Source: Liquidambar formosana
Lineage: Eukaryota > Streptophyta > Magnoliopsida > Saxifragales > Altingiaceae
Assembly (NCBI GenBank): GCA_039720395.1
Contig: CM077831.1
Span: 1,523,001 to 1,587,000, forward strand
DNA length: 64,000 bases
Reading direction: 5' to 3'
The notes below the pieces were generated by a model that worked only from the letters and a program-made list of their open reading frames with translations, made no database searches and had not been told where the DNA came from. The first letter of the stretch is position 1. Every line of letters begins with the position of its first letter. Of this stretch, positions 30,156 to 40,847 are shown piece by piece. The position numbers were made by a program, and so were the translations under genes.

Positions 30156-31424
30156 AGAGCCTACGAAGACACTAGTTAAGTAGGGAGTCACTATTCATAA
30201 GACAGGAATGGTATAGAGACTAAGCCAACACCATATGGAGAGAAACTATCAACCACACAACCAAAAATGAAAGCTAGTCAAATATGATCATGGGAAAATG
30301 AACCTCCAAAACTCAATGAACACTGCATATTACTAATGCACACATCAATTAATCAATCAACTCAAGTAAAATTGATTCACACGGATTTATTAACACAAGT
30401 TCAATGCCATGCACAGAAAGATTATCTAGAAATGGTTTTGCAAACCTATCATTCTTTTTCCTTAAAGACCTCTTTACATACTTAGCACAATCATGGAATT
30501 TTCAAAAGCATTTTTCTTTGTTTATAAAACGGTGGTCGAGCCTTCTTAGGAAACAATGCAATTTAGGAGGATCGGATCAAACCCCTGAATTCTTTTTCAA
30601 GGTATAAGAATGGAGTGGAATCACCTCTTCTTCTCTTCTTCTTTCTTCGCTTTTCTTTTTTCAAAACCCTAACTTTTGCCTAGATTGCCTTTACGGGTTT
30701 TCAACCTAGCGGGTTGCCCTAATTTTTGCCTAGGCCGCCCTTTCAGGTTTTCAACCTAGCGGGCTCTTCTTCTTTACCTTTTTTTTCTTTTTTCTATTCT
30801 TTCCTTTCTCACTAGCACAAAGAAATTCAACTCATGAAGCCCCAGCCCATTCCCTTCATCAATTCATTTAAGTTCTCTGAACAAGACAAACTAGCCCCAG
30901 CATTCATTCAGATTCTTCTTTAACAAGCATAATCAGCCCCTGGGTTCATAACATATTCACGTTCTTCAATTGAGCAAAATAAATCAGCCCCCAATCTCAC
31001 AAAATCACATGCCTACAGCTAAGGCAAATCGTTTCATAGTGGTTACTGCTACCCCTTTTCCATCATTAAATCCATGACAAGAGTCTAAGTCAAAAGGTAA
31101 GAAGATATAGAATTTGATGGAACCCACAAATGAATCATCATGATTGAATACTTTCAAAGGACGAGGTCTATGACCACTAGAAACACACAAAACTCAAGAG
31201 AGACGAAGGAGGAAAGTGGAAGGACATCCGAAGGACTCAAACCAAACAAGAACAACGAAAATAATCAAGTTAACTTTCTCGGTGGCATGTAGTATTTTAG
31301 CTCACTAATTTGATGAATGAGACTGTTTCCTCTTAACTTAGTCACAAAGAATTGCCTTCAATGGTTGGTTATATGTAAAGCCTCTTTCTTTCTTCCTCTT
31401 TTTTGTTTTCTTTTTCAATGAATT
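30156..31424 (-). other. Element 2 spacer with CCTAGG-box copies
   Basis: Non-coding. Two extra copies of the TTTTGCCTAG...CAACCTAGCGGG segment lie at about 30665-30765, each like the end of the conserved block after pol in Element 1. A CT-rich stretch lies at 30625-30660. Nothing else is recognised. Confidence 0.5.
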
Positions 31425-31620
31425 GGACCGCACCCAAAGTAACTTTATGGGCTGCCTACGTATCTCCACTTTGATTAACCAAACTAACATTTCTTTTTTG
31501 GTAGAGAATCAGGTCTTCGTAGTTCAAGGCATTCTCTTTTCTTTTTTTTCATCATTTTTTTTTTTAAAAAGCCCTAACTTTTGCCTAGGTCGCCTTTTCA
31601 AGTTTTCAACCTAGCGGGCC
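31425..31620 (-). repeat. Conserved pyrimidine-tract block (Element 2)
   Basis: Same order as at 6862-7061: GGACCGCACCCAAAG, TACGTATCT, GAATCAGG, then the CCTAGG/CCTAGC box. Here it sits about 800 bp downstream of gag because pol is absent. Confidence 0.65.
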
Positions 31621-32420
31621 TAGGCTCTACACATGACCACATAGGGACCACCCTCATTTGGCTTGAACTTTTCCCGCGCGGGTCACGAACATAGGTAGTA
31701 GTCTTCTTTGAACACAAGGCCTTCTTTTGATCAATTTTCCTTCTAAATGCTTTTGGATGTATGTTAATCCCTTCCCTTTCTTTTTGTACTTTTTTTCTTT
31801 TTTGTGCTCTTTTCTTTCTTTTTTTTTTTTCACAATTTTTTCTTTTGACTTTTTTTTTTTTTTTTTTGAGGGAGAGGGAAATAAATATCTCCAAAAGCTC
31901 ACCATGCTAATTGATTTCTTCTTTTGATCTCTGAATTGCTTCTTGCAAGGGTTTCAAGATCTTCTCAAGTTGCTTGGCTTAGGTCTTCATGTAGTGTAGT
32001 GGGCGGGTGGCCCCTATGTTTACCATTTTGGACTTCTCATTGTTTCCAAGTTAATCAATTGCAGCTCATTCATCATTCATTATGTTTGCTCTTTTAGTGG
32101 GAAGAGCTTTCAAGCTTCTTAGGAAATATTTTAATGCCACTTTGATTGTCAATTGATCGAGGACAAGAGAGATAGAGAGACAATGGAATTATTGAAATGA
32201 AACTTTTTATTGAGGGAATGAAGGTGAACACATTGACAATGACTAGGACTCAAAAGACTCAAAACTTCAAAGGACATTTGACTTGAAAGACGAAAACAAT
32301 CAAATAACTAGAAAACAAAGAAATAAACCCTAAGTCTTCTGTAGGACAAACAACCTAAACTCTTTATCACAAACAGTCATGACAAAATTGGTGCGACAGT
32401 AAGCACTAAATGGATTGCCT
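31621..32420 (-). other. Element 2 region downstream of gag
   Basis: Contains a long T-rich tract (about 31785-31867) and otherwise unremarkable sequence. Lysine-rich minus-strand frames here come from the T tract and are not genes. A short stretch near 31650-31680 (CCACCCTCATTTGGCTTGAACTT) resembles the pol C-terminal coding end, a possible trace of lost pol. Confidence 0.45.
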
Positions 32421-33707
32421 TTAGAGTGAATGATTGGGTGCCTTAGGTGGAGAGATAATTCCCTTGTCAAAGAGGTCTTGGATTTCATGTTTCAACCTTG
32501 GGCATCGATCAGTGCTATGCCCCTTGCCTTGGTGGAAGTCACAATACTCATTCTCTTTAAAGCGACGAGGTAATGGGTTAGGCAACGGTGCTGGGTCAAG
32601 GGGTTGAAGCAAACCTTTCACCTTCAACTTCTCAAAAACATCGCTTAATGGCATGTAGAGTTCGGTAAATTGGCGGGACTGTTGGGGAGATATGGCATTA
32701 ACATGCCTATGTGTCTTTTCATTACTTCCAATTCGGGAGTTCCCTAATGTCTCATCTTCCTCAATTGTACTGTCACCAATGGCATCTTCTACTTGAGTTC
32801 CAGCCCCAATCAAGGCCTTAAAGTTTGGAAAATAGCTTGCAAATAGATGCTTATGGTAGATAGGGAGGAGGTTCTTAACTACCATCTGAATCTGCTCTTC
32901 TTCATTGGGTCGGTTCACCATTTGAGAAGCCTTTCGTCTCCACCTTGTAATGAATCCAGAGAAGGTTTCATTAGCCCCTTGTTTTGTAGTCTCCAAGTCT
33001 CTTCGAGTAACATCCACCTCCGTATTGTACTTGTAGTGCTCCGAGAATTCATTACATATGTCCTCCCAAGTCCGAGTCCTATTCTCATCCAATGATAAAA
33101 ACCATTTCAAAGCGGAAGTGGCCAAGGTTTCATGGAACATTTGAGCCAAAAGCTCGTCAGTGGCCCCTCGAGGGTGCATAGCTCGCACATACATCTTCAA
33201 ATGAGTCTTAGGACAACCCGTTCCATCAAACTTTTCTAATTCGGGCATCTTAAATTGTAGTGGAATACGAGCTTGAGGAAACAAAGATAGGGTACGTACA
33301 TCTACCATGTCATCCGTCCTACGGATTCCTTTTATAGTTCTCTCCAATGCTACTACCTTGCCAGCCAACACAGAGTCTGTATCAGAGGTCTTCCCCTTAC
33401 TTCCCCCTTCTAGGTTAAAAATTTTAGGTGGTTCACTCCCCTTAGGTTTAGTACTTCCTCCTTCATTGGTCTTGGTGCCTTCTCCAGACTGAGTCCCATC
33501 TTCGGTGTTATCCCCCGGGGTATGGCCATTATTCTGTTCGGGTTCCGATATCTTATGTTGGATATCTTGGGCCATTTTCAATGCTCTCTCAGATACATCA
33601 GTGGTGTAATCAAGCTTGGTCATGATGGCTTTCAAACAAGCCTCAAGGTCAAAGTTCCTTTCACTAGTCCCTTTGTTAGCCATCTCGGGTTCAAAATTTG
33701 AGTCCAA
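32421..33707 (-). CDS. gag: Element 2 Gag (428 aa)
   Basis: Matches residues about 1-430 of the Element 1 gag-pro protein. It has the Gag domain (PELEKFDGTGCPKTHL, ALKWFLSL) and the first zinc knuckle YCDFHQGKGHSTDRC (C-x2-H-x4-H-x4-C). It stops at KAPNHSL, where Element 1 continues into a second knuckle and protease. The frame is fully open. Element 3 encodes a nearly identical protein. Preservation of this frame in both copies, with pol absent from both, suggests selection or recent spread from one master. Role: RNA packaging and capsid formation, presumably in cis or with the autonomous Gag. Confidence 0.92.
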   Translation of the reverse strand: MDSNFEPEMANKGTSERNFDLEACLKAIMTKLDYTTDVSERALKMAQDIQHKISEPEQNNGHTPGDNTEDGTQSGEGTKTNEGGSTKPKGSEPPKIFNLEGGSKGKTSDTDSVLAGKVVALERTIKGIRRTDDMVDVRTLSLFPQARIPLQFKMPELEKFDGTGCPKTHLKMYVRAMHPRGATDELLAQMFHETLATSALKWFLSLDENRTRTWEDICNEFSEHYKYNTEVDVTRRDLETTKQGANETFSGFITRWRRKASQMVNRPNEEEQIQMVVKNLLPIYHKHLFASYFPNFKALIGAGTQVEDAIGDSTIEEDETLGNSRIGSNEKTHRHVNAISPQQSRQFTELYMPLSDVFEKLKVKGLLQPLDPAPLPNPLPRRFKENEYCDFHQGKGHSTDRCPRLKHEIQDLFDKGIISPPKAPNHSL

Positions 33708-34801
33708 CCTTAATAAGTTGTCACGGGTTTAATCCAACCCCCCTTCAAGAACAAAATCCCCTTTTTAGGCTATGACCAAAACATTTTAACAATATTTCCA
33801 TGACTGTGCTAAATTGATAAATGTGATCTTATAAAGCATGCCCTTAAGTAGACATCTCATCTCCAAGGGTACCATGAAGTGTAAGGTGACGTACTAAGGG
33901 CATGAAGGTGAGTCACTTAGTCTTAGGTTCTAACCATTAACAATCACAAAACCATCAAGAGTTACTTTTCCCCAAGTGTAAGCAAACTATGAGCTAGGTT
34001 TAAACAGTATATCTCCTTAGTTAGACACCTCATCCTCAAAGATGTCCTTAAAATGGAAGGTGAGGTGACATACTAAAGACATAAAGATGAATAAGCCCCT
34101 ACTTCTTAACCCTTAATCAAATACTTCACTCCAAACAAGCCCCTATTGGTTCATTTAAAAGCCCATGATTAAATGGTCTTAGCTCATATACCTTTAATTA
34201 GTCCATCCTTCCTTTTGGGAGCCCCTTGGGTGAAGGGTGGATGTACTTACTAAGGGTACGTAGGTGAGACCATATATCAAGTGCCAATCACTACACATGG
34301 TTAAAATAAACCTAAGCCTAGAACACAACTTATGAGCATAGCAACACAACACAAGCACGGCATGATATCATTACAATCAAGTGTGGGTGCATAAAGGTGA
34401 GACCATAGTGTCCTACAAGTCTGTCTATATGGACTAAAGATAAGGGTAGGCTGGGGTCCTTCACTTGCTTGAGCAATCTTTATACCTAACCACATGTGGC
34501 ATCAGGAATGCCGCGTGGGTCCAGCAGTACGTGATTAACTCATTTAATATACCCAAGGGCAAGCCCAAGGGTACTTGGCAAGAGAGGTTGAGAGCTTTCG
34601 CCCCAACTCATGGAATCAGGAAAACCAAGGTTGAGGCTAGGCCCGTCAGTGGCAAGGGACATCGATCCTAACATGCAAGAGTTTGCACACACAATGCAAT
34701 AAATGAAAGCACACAATCAAGCGGATGCAATGTGATTGATTTTAATTAAACAAAAGAAATTAACTTAGCCCAATCAAATTGTATAGAGTCTAGCCCACAA
34801 A
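33708..34801 (-). other. Element 2 leader
   Basis: Non-coding leader of about 1.1 kb. 34443-34675 is nearly identical to 14560-14790 of Element 1; the rest is unlike Element 1. No sense frame of note. Confidence 0.6.
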
Positions 34802-34819
34802 TCCCCAGCGGAGTCGCCA
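34802..34819 (-). other. Primer binding site of Element 2
   Basis: Identical to the Element 1 primer site; three bases separate it from the LTR. Confidence 0.88.
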
Positions 34820-34822
34820 ATC

Positions 34823-37791
34823 TGTGGACCCCAAAAAAGAGTTACAAGGCCCACGGGAGGGTTTAAAAGTCGCCAGTCTGTGGACCCAGGAAAAGAGGGC
34901 CCACGAATGGGTTTGGAAAAAGAAAGGAGTCGCCACCTTATTTTTTAAAGGAAACAAGGAAAACCCTAAAAAACAGTTTTGTTTTAGGAAAACAAAAGAT
35001 TGACTCCATGTTTAAAATGGTAAGGCAAAAAGTCTTTTGGAAACCAGAGAATTCGGGGATTCGGAGGCTAAGTTACGATATGGGAAGGTTCTAGGCAAAG
35101 CCTATAGGCACCCATATCGCCCTAAACGGTCTCTTAATTTAATTGGGCTAAATCAAAGTCTTAATCACACACAAATCAACAGTTATCATCACAAGACAGC
35201 ATGCATATCATTCATCCATTCATCCATATAATCAAGTAAATCAAAAAACAGAAAAAGAAAGAGGGAGGGGAGAAAACCTAGGATACTTAGTATCCTAGGG
35301 CGGACTTGAACCTCACAAGGAGCGCCTACGTACCATGTATGGAAATACATGGATCAAAGTCCACGTAGTTCGAAAGGGAATAGGGTTACAACCTAATAGA
35401 GGCCTATGGTAAACCCTAAGTTTCCTTTCAAGTAAAACATAGTAAGTTTCCAAAATAAATGATTCTCAAAAGATTTTTGGTAAAACATGGAATTTTGATA
35501 AGAAATGGAAACCTTGATTCAAAAGGTATTTGTTATTGAAAGGAAACTATAAGGATTGCCATGTTCCCCTATTAGGAAATAACCCTAGGGGGGAGAAAGG
35601 GAAAGTTTCAAAGGAAGGAAAGAAGGGTGAATTGGGGCACCCTCATACCCTACTTACCTTTAAGCAAAAAGCAACTTGTCAAAATAACCACCCTATTGCA
35701 TAGGGTAATTATCTTATTTGCAAGATTTCATCTCACAATAGCCAAAATAACCACCCCACATTGGTGGGGTAGTTGCACCTGTTGTACCTGTCAAAGCACC
35801 TGCAATTTCCATGCAAAACATACCAAAATACCAACCAACCAAGCTAGACTCCAAATCAAGCCATTATCATGCTTAAACATAAGCAAACACATGCTCAAAA
35901 CTCATCATTAAAGCCATTAAATAGATCTGGACAGAATTGAAATAGAGCTTAAAATCAACCATAAATCATGTAAACAACATGAATCATAAGCTAACTAAAA
36001 CCCTAATTCAACCCTATATGCAATGACATGTAAAAACCCTAAAATCAACTATATGAATGCTAGAAATATCATAGTTACCTAATATGGAACACATATGCAG
36101 CAACTATGAAGAAAAAAAACAGGGAAAATCCCTAACCAAACATGCTATATGCAACTAAACCCACACAAGGATGATAAAAACCCTAAAATCACAATGATGC
36201 ATAAAATCACATGAAATAACCTTCTAACATACTAATCAGCCCATGAATATGATCCTAAACATGCATACTAGCTAATAGAAGCAGCAAAACACAATAAAAA
36301 CACAAGCTTTAATATGCAAAAGAGTTATATCATGCAGAAAACCAATTTCAGCACCTAAGAAACCCTAAAGTCCCAAACATGCAGTAAATCACATGGAATA
36401 GCATCCTAGCATACTAAACAGCCCATGAATATGATCAAAAACATACATTCTAGCTAGTAGAAGCAGCAAAACATAATAAAAGTACCAGCTTGAACATGGA
36501 ATAATGCTATCTTATGCAAAAAGCCTAGTTTGAATGAAAGAGAGAAAGGGGAAGAGGTATACCTATGGTGGCTGCTGTAGAGAGTCCTCCTCTTCTTATT
36601 GTACTGCTGGAAATTCCTTCCTTCAAGCCTTCAAGCAATGCTCTAGCCCTCCTTCAAGCCTTTCCTCACACTCTCTCACTCAAAGTATAGGTTAAACTAC
36701 CCTAAGGATGGCTGCCATAGCCTCCAAGTCTCACACATGCCTCACACTTCATAAATTGCCTCCCCTATTGCTGAAGTATAAGGGGGTATTTATAGGGATT
36801 GAGGGAAAACCCTCAATGGTTGGGATTAAAACCCTAGGGATTGATCCAAGGGCTCTTAGAGGTTCCCTTGGGGCTCAAGTAGGTCAAATAGGGCTGAAAT
36901 TAGGGTTAAATGGCGGCTGGAGGCGAGCAAATCCGAGGAAATAGGGAGGGAGCCGCGTCAAAGCTCAAAAAAGGAAAGTGGCTCGGGTGACCACCTGGGG
37001 CTGGGCGGCTAGCCTCCTGGCCTTGGGCGGCTGACCACCTGGGCTGGGCGGTTAGCCGCCAGGCCCCAGATGGTCACCCGAGCGCGCCATCAGCAATTGC
37101 CTTATTTGAGCCCTTTCAGCTTCCAAATGTGTTTCGGGGGTCAAACGGAGTCCGATTTTGACGAAACGAAGGCCAAAACGACCGTGCTTCGATGAGGAAT
37201 GTAATTTAAGACATTTTAGGGCAAAAATCCCTAGCCATGGCTGCATGGTTGGGTTTTACAAAGGCGGCTAACCGCTATGCACCACCGTCGCTAAGCTTAG
37301 GTATGCACATATGGTCGCACCGAATGCTTTCCAATTCAAAATTCAACCTTCCAAAACATCTTTGGGAATGAAATTAAGACTAATTAAAGTCAAATGGGTG
37401 GGAATTGAGTGAAAATCATGAGCCAATTTGAGCCAACCCGAAGTGGGTCTCTTAACCAACGTGAACCGTATTGAGCCATTTTAATCCCGAACCATCAATT
37501 CATCAAATTGAACCCATAAATACCTCAAATGCATTCTCATGAACTCGAATTGACAACTTGGAGATCATTTCAAGGTTAAATAGAAAGTTCGTGACCTAAA
37601 AGACGGTTATACCCCTCAAGTCACAAAAGTTCTTATTAACCCTCAAGATCAACTCCAAATTGAACCAAAATTCATATCCAATGTCCTTGTGATTCTAGAA
37701 AACTAATGCAAGTAACTAGACTCAAAAACAAAACAATAACCTACATGAAATGGTGAGCCCTAGTAAGGTGGTGCAAAAATGGGGTGTGACA
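34823..37791 (-). repeat. Element 2 5' LTR (2969 bp)
   Basis: TATA box at 36794-36787, GC module 36982-37082, U5 palindrome 35277-35299. Differs from the 3' LTR at about ten sites by eye. Confidence 0.92.
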
Positions 37792-37796
37792 CACAC
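37792..37796. repeat. Target site duplication of Element 2, right copy
   Basis: CACAC, matching 25029-25033. Confidence 0.9.
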
Positions 37797-38411
37797 CTCG
37801 TGCTATTCCTACTACTTAATGATGTGAACCCAATGGGTCACACACTTATCATGCAAGAAGGGCTTTAAAGTCTATGAGAGAAAGGGTTTTAGTGAATAAA
37901 GAATAGTTCTTTATGGGCCTATTTGTATTTGATACAAATAATAGGGGTTAATGTGCAATTAAGAGTAATTACACATAACCCTATTAGGGTTTCTTCCCCA
38001 TGGCCAGCCCCCTTTTGGTGGGCTGCCTATATAAGTCACACTTATGTGTGACATGGCATAAGAGGCTTGCACAATAAACCCTAGCCGTCCAGCCCCTTGG
38101 AGGCTCTCTTCTCTCTCTCTCTCTTCTCCACCTCTAGCAACAACAAGGAAGAAGAAAGAAAGGACTTGAAGCTCTAGCTAGGTGTGGATACCGTTGGAGG
38201 CAGCACACTTGGGCTGCTCATTTCACCGCTGTCCAGAGTCGAAGCTTGGAGCAAAACGGAGAAGACAAAAATTCTGTAAGTGTTCTAACCCTCTTCGTAG
38301 TTAGGGTTTGATTTTGTGTTATGCATAGTTAGATTCATGGGATTGGGAATCGTAGGAAAAATTTTTTTATATTCCGCCTTTGTATTTTTCCCTCTTGTTC
38401 GATTCCCAACA
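37797..38411 (+). repeat. Copia 3' LTR, right part
   Basis: Continues the LTR broken at 25033 and ends ATTCCCAACA. It holds TATATAAG (38028-38035) on the plus strand, the likely copia promoter, and a CT-repeat downstream. CTTAC (38412-38416) follows, the expected target duplication if the left flank outside the window matches. Confidence 0.8.
38028..38035 (+). promoter_or_regulatory. Copia LTR TATA box
   Basis: TATATAAG in the context GCCTATATAAGTCAC, about 380 bp before the LTR end. Confidence 0.65.
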
Positions 38412-39330
38412 CTTACATCAAACTACATTCGATGAAAGGTCTTCCCATACTACACCAGTCACGCTGGTGAATAATACGAGGTATCTATAGCTTACACCGA
38501 ATCTGCATTCGATGAAAGGTCCCATACTACACCAATGGCTCTGGCGAATAATACGAGGTAAAACTATGCTATCAAGGCTATCTCAAAACATGAGAAAGAT
38601 ACATCCTTCTCATATTCAAATCATCAAGGTTACCAAATAACACGAGAAAGATCACGTCCCTCCTATGTTCAAACTATCAAGGTTATCATTCAAATGTCAA
38701 GGTAATCACATAACACGAGAAAGATCACGTCCTTCTCTTGCTCAAATCATCAAGGTAAACACATACCATGGGAAAGATTGCATCTTTCGAACAATCAAGG
38801 TAAGCACATAACATGAGAAAGATTGCATCTTTCTTATGTTAAACTCTCAAGGTGAACACAATGTATGAGAAAGATTGCGTCCTTCTCACACTCAAACCAT
38901 CAAGGTAAACAAAAATCATGAGAAAGATTGCATCTTTTAAGCTATTAAGGTAAGCACACAACATGAGAAAGATTGCATCTTTCTTATGTTAAACTCTCAA
39001 GGTGAACACAATGTATGAGAAAGATCGCGTCCTTCTCATACTCAAACCATCAAGGTAAACACAGATCATGGGAAAGATTGCATCTTTCAAGCTATCAAGG
39101 TAAGCACACAACATGAGAAAGATTGCATCTTTCTTATGTTAAACTCTCAAGGTGAACACATAGTATGAGAAAGATCACGTCCTTCTCATATTCAAACCAT
39201 CAAGGTAAACACAAATCATAGGAAGGATTGCATCTTTCAAGCTATCAAGATAAGCACATAACATGAGAAAGATTGCATCTTTCTCCCACTAAATCATCAA
39301 GACAAAGGTAAGCTTCTACTTACCAACACA
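38412..39330. repeat. 80-bp unit remnants and hairpin array (Element 4)
   Basis: About two 80-bp-type units (38412-38570) are followed by hairpins. These include TATGAGAA/TTCTCATA, GAAAGAT/ATCTTTC and GAGAAAGAT/ATCTTTCTT forms. The unit hairpin reads CGAAT-ctgc-ATTCG against CGAAC-ttc-GTTCG in Element 1, and ACCAG/CTGGT against CCAGT/ACTGG. Confidence 0.75.
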
Positions 39331-39731
39331 CAACAAGTTGACCAAGTCATCTCACATGGAGGCTGTTCATGCCTCAACTCAAACATCAACTCATATAGGA
39401 GACACATTCATCTCATGAAAGCAATCATTCACATGCATATCGGGAAGGTATCTTTATCCCAAATGACAACCAATCATAGTGACATAGGAGGGAATTCATC
39501 CCTAATGATCAAAAATCATATGCATAAAGAGGGTTGTTCAACCCTACTGGCATGCCATGCCCACACAAGGGCCACCAATGCAATCCATTTCAAAAACATT
39601 TCATGTCAAACAATGTCAAGGCATTCACTCATTTTTCAACTCAAAACATGCTTGAGATTGCATCTCAAAGAGGGTTCAAAAGCGCGAATAGGCGAGCAAA
39701 GGCCAAACGAGCGAAGCGGAGCGAGCAAGGG
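39331..39731. other. Element 4 continuation of hairpin region up to GC module
   Basis: Similar to Element 1 1560-1944. Hairpins such as GAGGC/GCCTC, AGGGTTG/CAACCCT and TTGAGAT/ATCTCAA continue; no gene. Confidence 0.55.
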
Positions 39732-39808
39732 GGCTGACCACCTGGCTGCAGGTGGGTTGCCGCCCAAGCCCAGGCGGCTTGCCGCCCCAAGCTGGGCTAT
39801 TACCCGAG
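39732..39808 (+). repeat. GC-rich module upstream of PMD1 (Element 4)
   Basis: 77-bp version of the module at 1945-1999, starting GGCTGACCACCTGG and ending TTACCCGAG. The inner repeat missing from Element 1 is present here. Confidence 0.65.
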
Positions 39809-40106
39809 GCTGGTGTCTCCAATTTTGAGGGTTTTTAAACCCTTGACCCCCCCATTCATGCTCACACTCTTCCCATTTCGAAAATTGAGAGTTTTTCTCT
39901 CTAGAAACTCATTTCATCTTCTCCAAACACTCACACACACATTCTCATTCAAAGTTTCACTTTCAATTCAAGTGGTGTGCATGAAATAGCATCAAGAACA
40001 AGTCATTCAACAACAAAAACAAGCATCAATCATCAACTTACAAGATCAAATTCATCATCTTTCTTATCAAACCCATTTTTTCCACATACAAGCTCAACTA
40101 TCACCA

Positions 40107-40847
40107 ATGGCTTCTAGCAATGATTCCAACATCAAGTATCCATACTATGTGATCAAGAATACATACAAGGCACCAATCTATGATGAATCCCAAGACAAGG
40201 TATTGCTTGAACCCAAGAAGCATCTCTCATACCTCCATTCCCAACATGAGGTTAGTTCTTCCCAACTTAACATGTTTATCTTGAAATCTTGATTTCTATT
40301 GGATAAAATGCATTCCCATGATCTTCTTTTGATTGTTTTTATCATTGTTAAGCCAAGTTCATTGATTTGGCAAGGATTGAATGTGCAAAAAGCTTGTTTC
40401 CCAATGCTTGAGAAAAGATGCCCACCAAGTGTTTGATAAAATGCCAAAGAGACAAAAACATGTTCAATTCTTGGAAAATCAATAGGTTTGCATTGTAGCA
40501 CAAAGTCAAATGGTTTTGGCAAGGATTTGGTATACAAAATCTTTCATTTCAATGCTTGAAAACAAGTCACACACCAAGTGTTCGATAAAATGCCCGAAAG
40601 ACAAAACCATGTTCAATCCTTACAAAATCAATGAATTTGAATACACAAAGTCATGGGCATTCACTTCTACTTCATTTCATGAATCAAAACCTATATTTTA
40701 AGACTTTTGGACAAACTTTTTGAAATCAATCATCAATGTATGCTCAATATCTCTATGTTTTCAATGCTAACTCAATATACAATCTTTTGAAATAGCCCGA
40801 CTTCCAAAGTCTCCGAACAAGGACATCAATAAAGGGGCTCATCTCGT
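40107..40847 (+). pseudogene. PMD1 of Element 4, 5' part (exon 1 and start of exon 2)
   Basis: Exon 1 is 40107-40250 (48 codons, donor GTTAGT) and exon 2 starts at 40796 after ATAG. Codon 4 of exon 2 is CAA, where Element 1 has TAA. Element 3 interrupts exon 2 after 40847 and the gene resumes at 54099. Apart from the insertion the coding sequence here is open. Confidence 0.8.
40843..40847. repeat. Target site duplication of Element 3, left copy
   Basis: CTCGT; the right copy at 54094-54098 is CTCAT. The uninterrupted site in Element 1 reads CTCATCTCATGG, so the left copy has one A-to-G change. Confidence 0.8.

Larger units (their letters stand above)
25034..37791 (-). mobile_element. Element 2: non-autonomous Gag-only (TR-GAG-like) Tat element
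   Basis: The element is 12758 bp with LTRs at 37791-34823 (5') and 28003-25034 (3'), a primer site at 34819-34802 and one 428-codon gag. No protease, RT, RNase H or integrase is found. Its 3' region is a long hairpin/tandem array. It shares LTR ends, primer site, leader and Gag with Element 1, so mobilisation by that family's enzymes is likely but inferred. The LTRs differ at about ten positions by eye, indicating a young insertion. Confidence 0.9.
18205..38411 (+). mobile_element. Ty1/copia (Angela/BARE-like) relic, interrupted by Element 2
   Basis: Right part of a plus-strand copia element; 25034-37796 is the inserted Element 2 plus one target-duplication copy. The 3' LTR begins TGTTAGGATTATGCCC, close to the Angela/BARE LTR start, after a purine-rich AAGTGGGAGAT. 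It ends ATTCCCAACA at 38411, and its total length is about 1662 bp. Upstream are degraded RT and RNase H traces. The next bases (CTTAC) resume a Tat 80-bp repeat unit in mid-unit, so copia appears inserted in Element 4. The 5' LTR is not in the window; Element 1 probably separates it. Confidence 0.75.

Noticed and set aside
31598..31905. Lysine-rich minus-strand frames, also 47569-47871
   Set aside because: Arise from the poly-T tract on the opposite strand; low-complexity artefacts.
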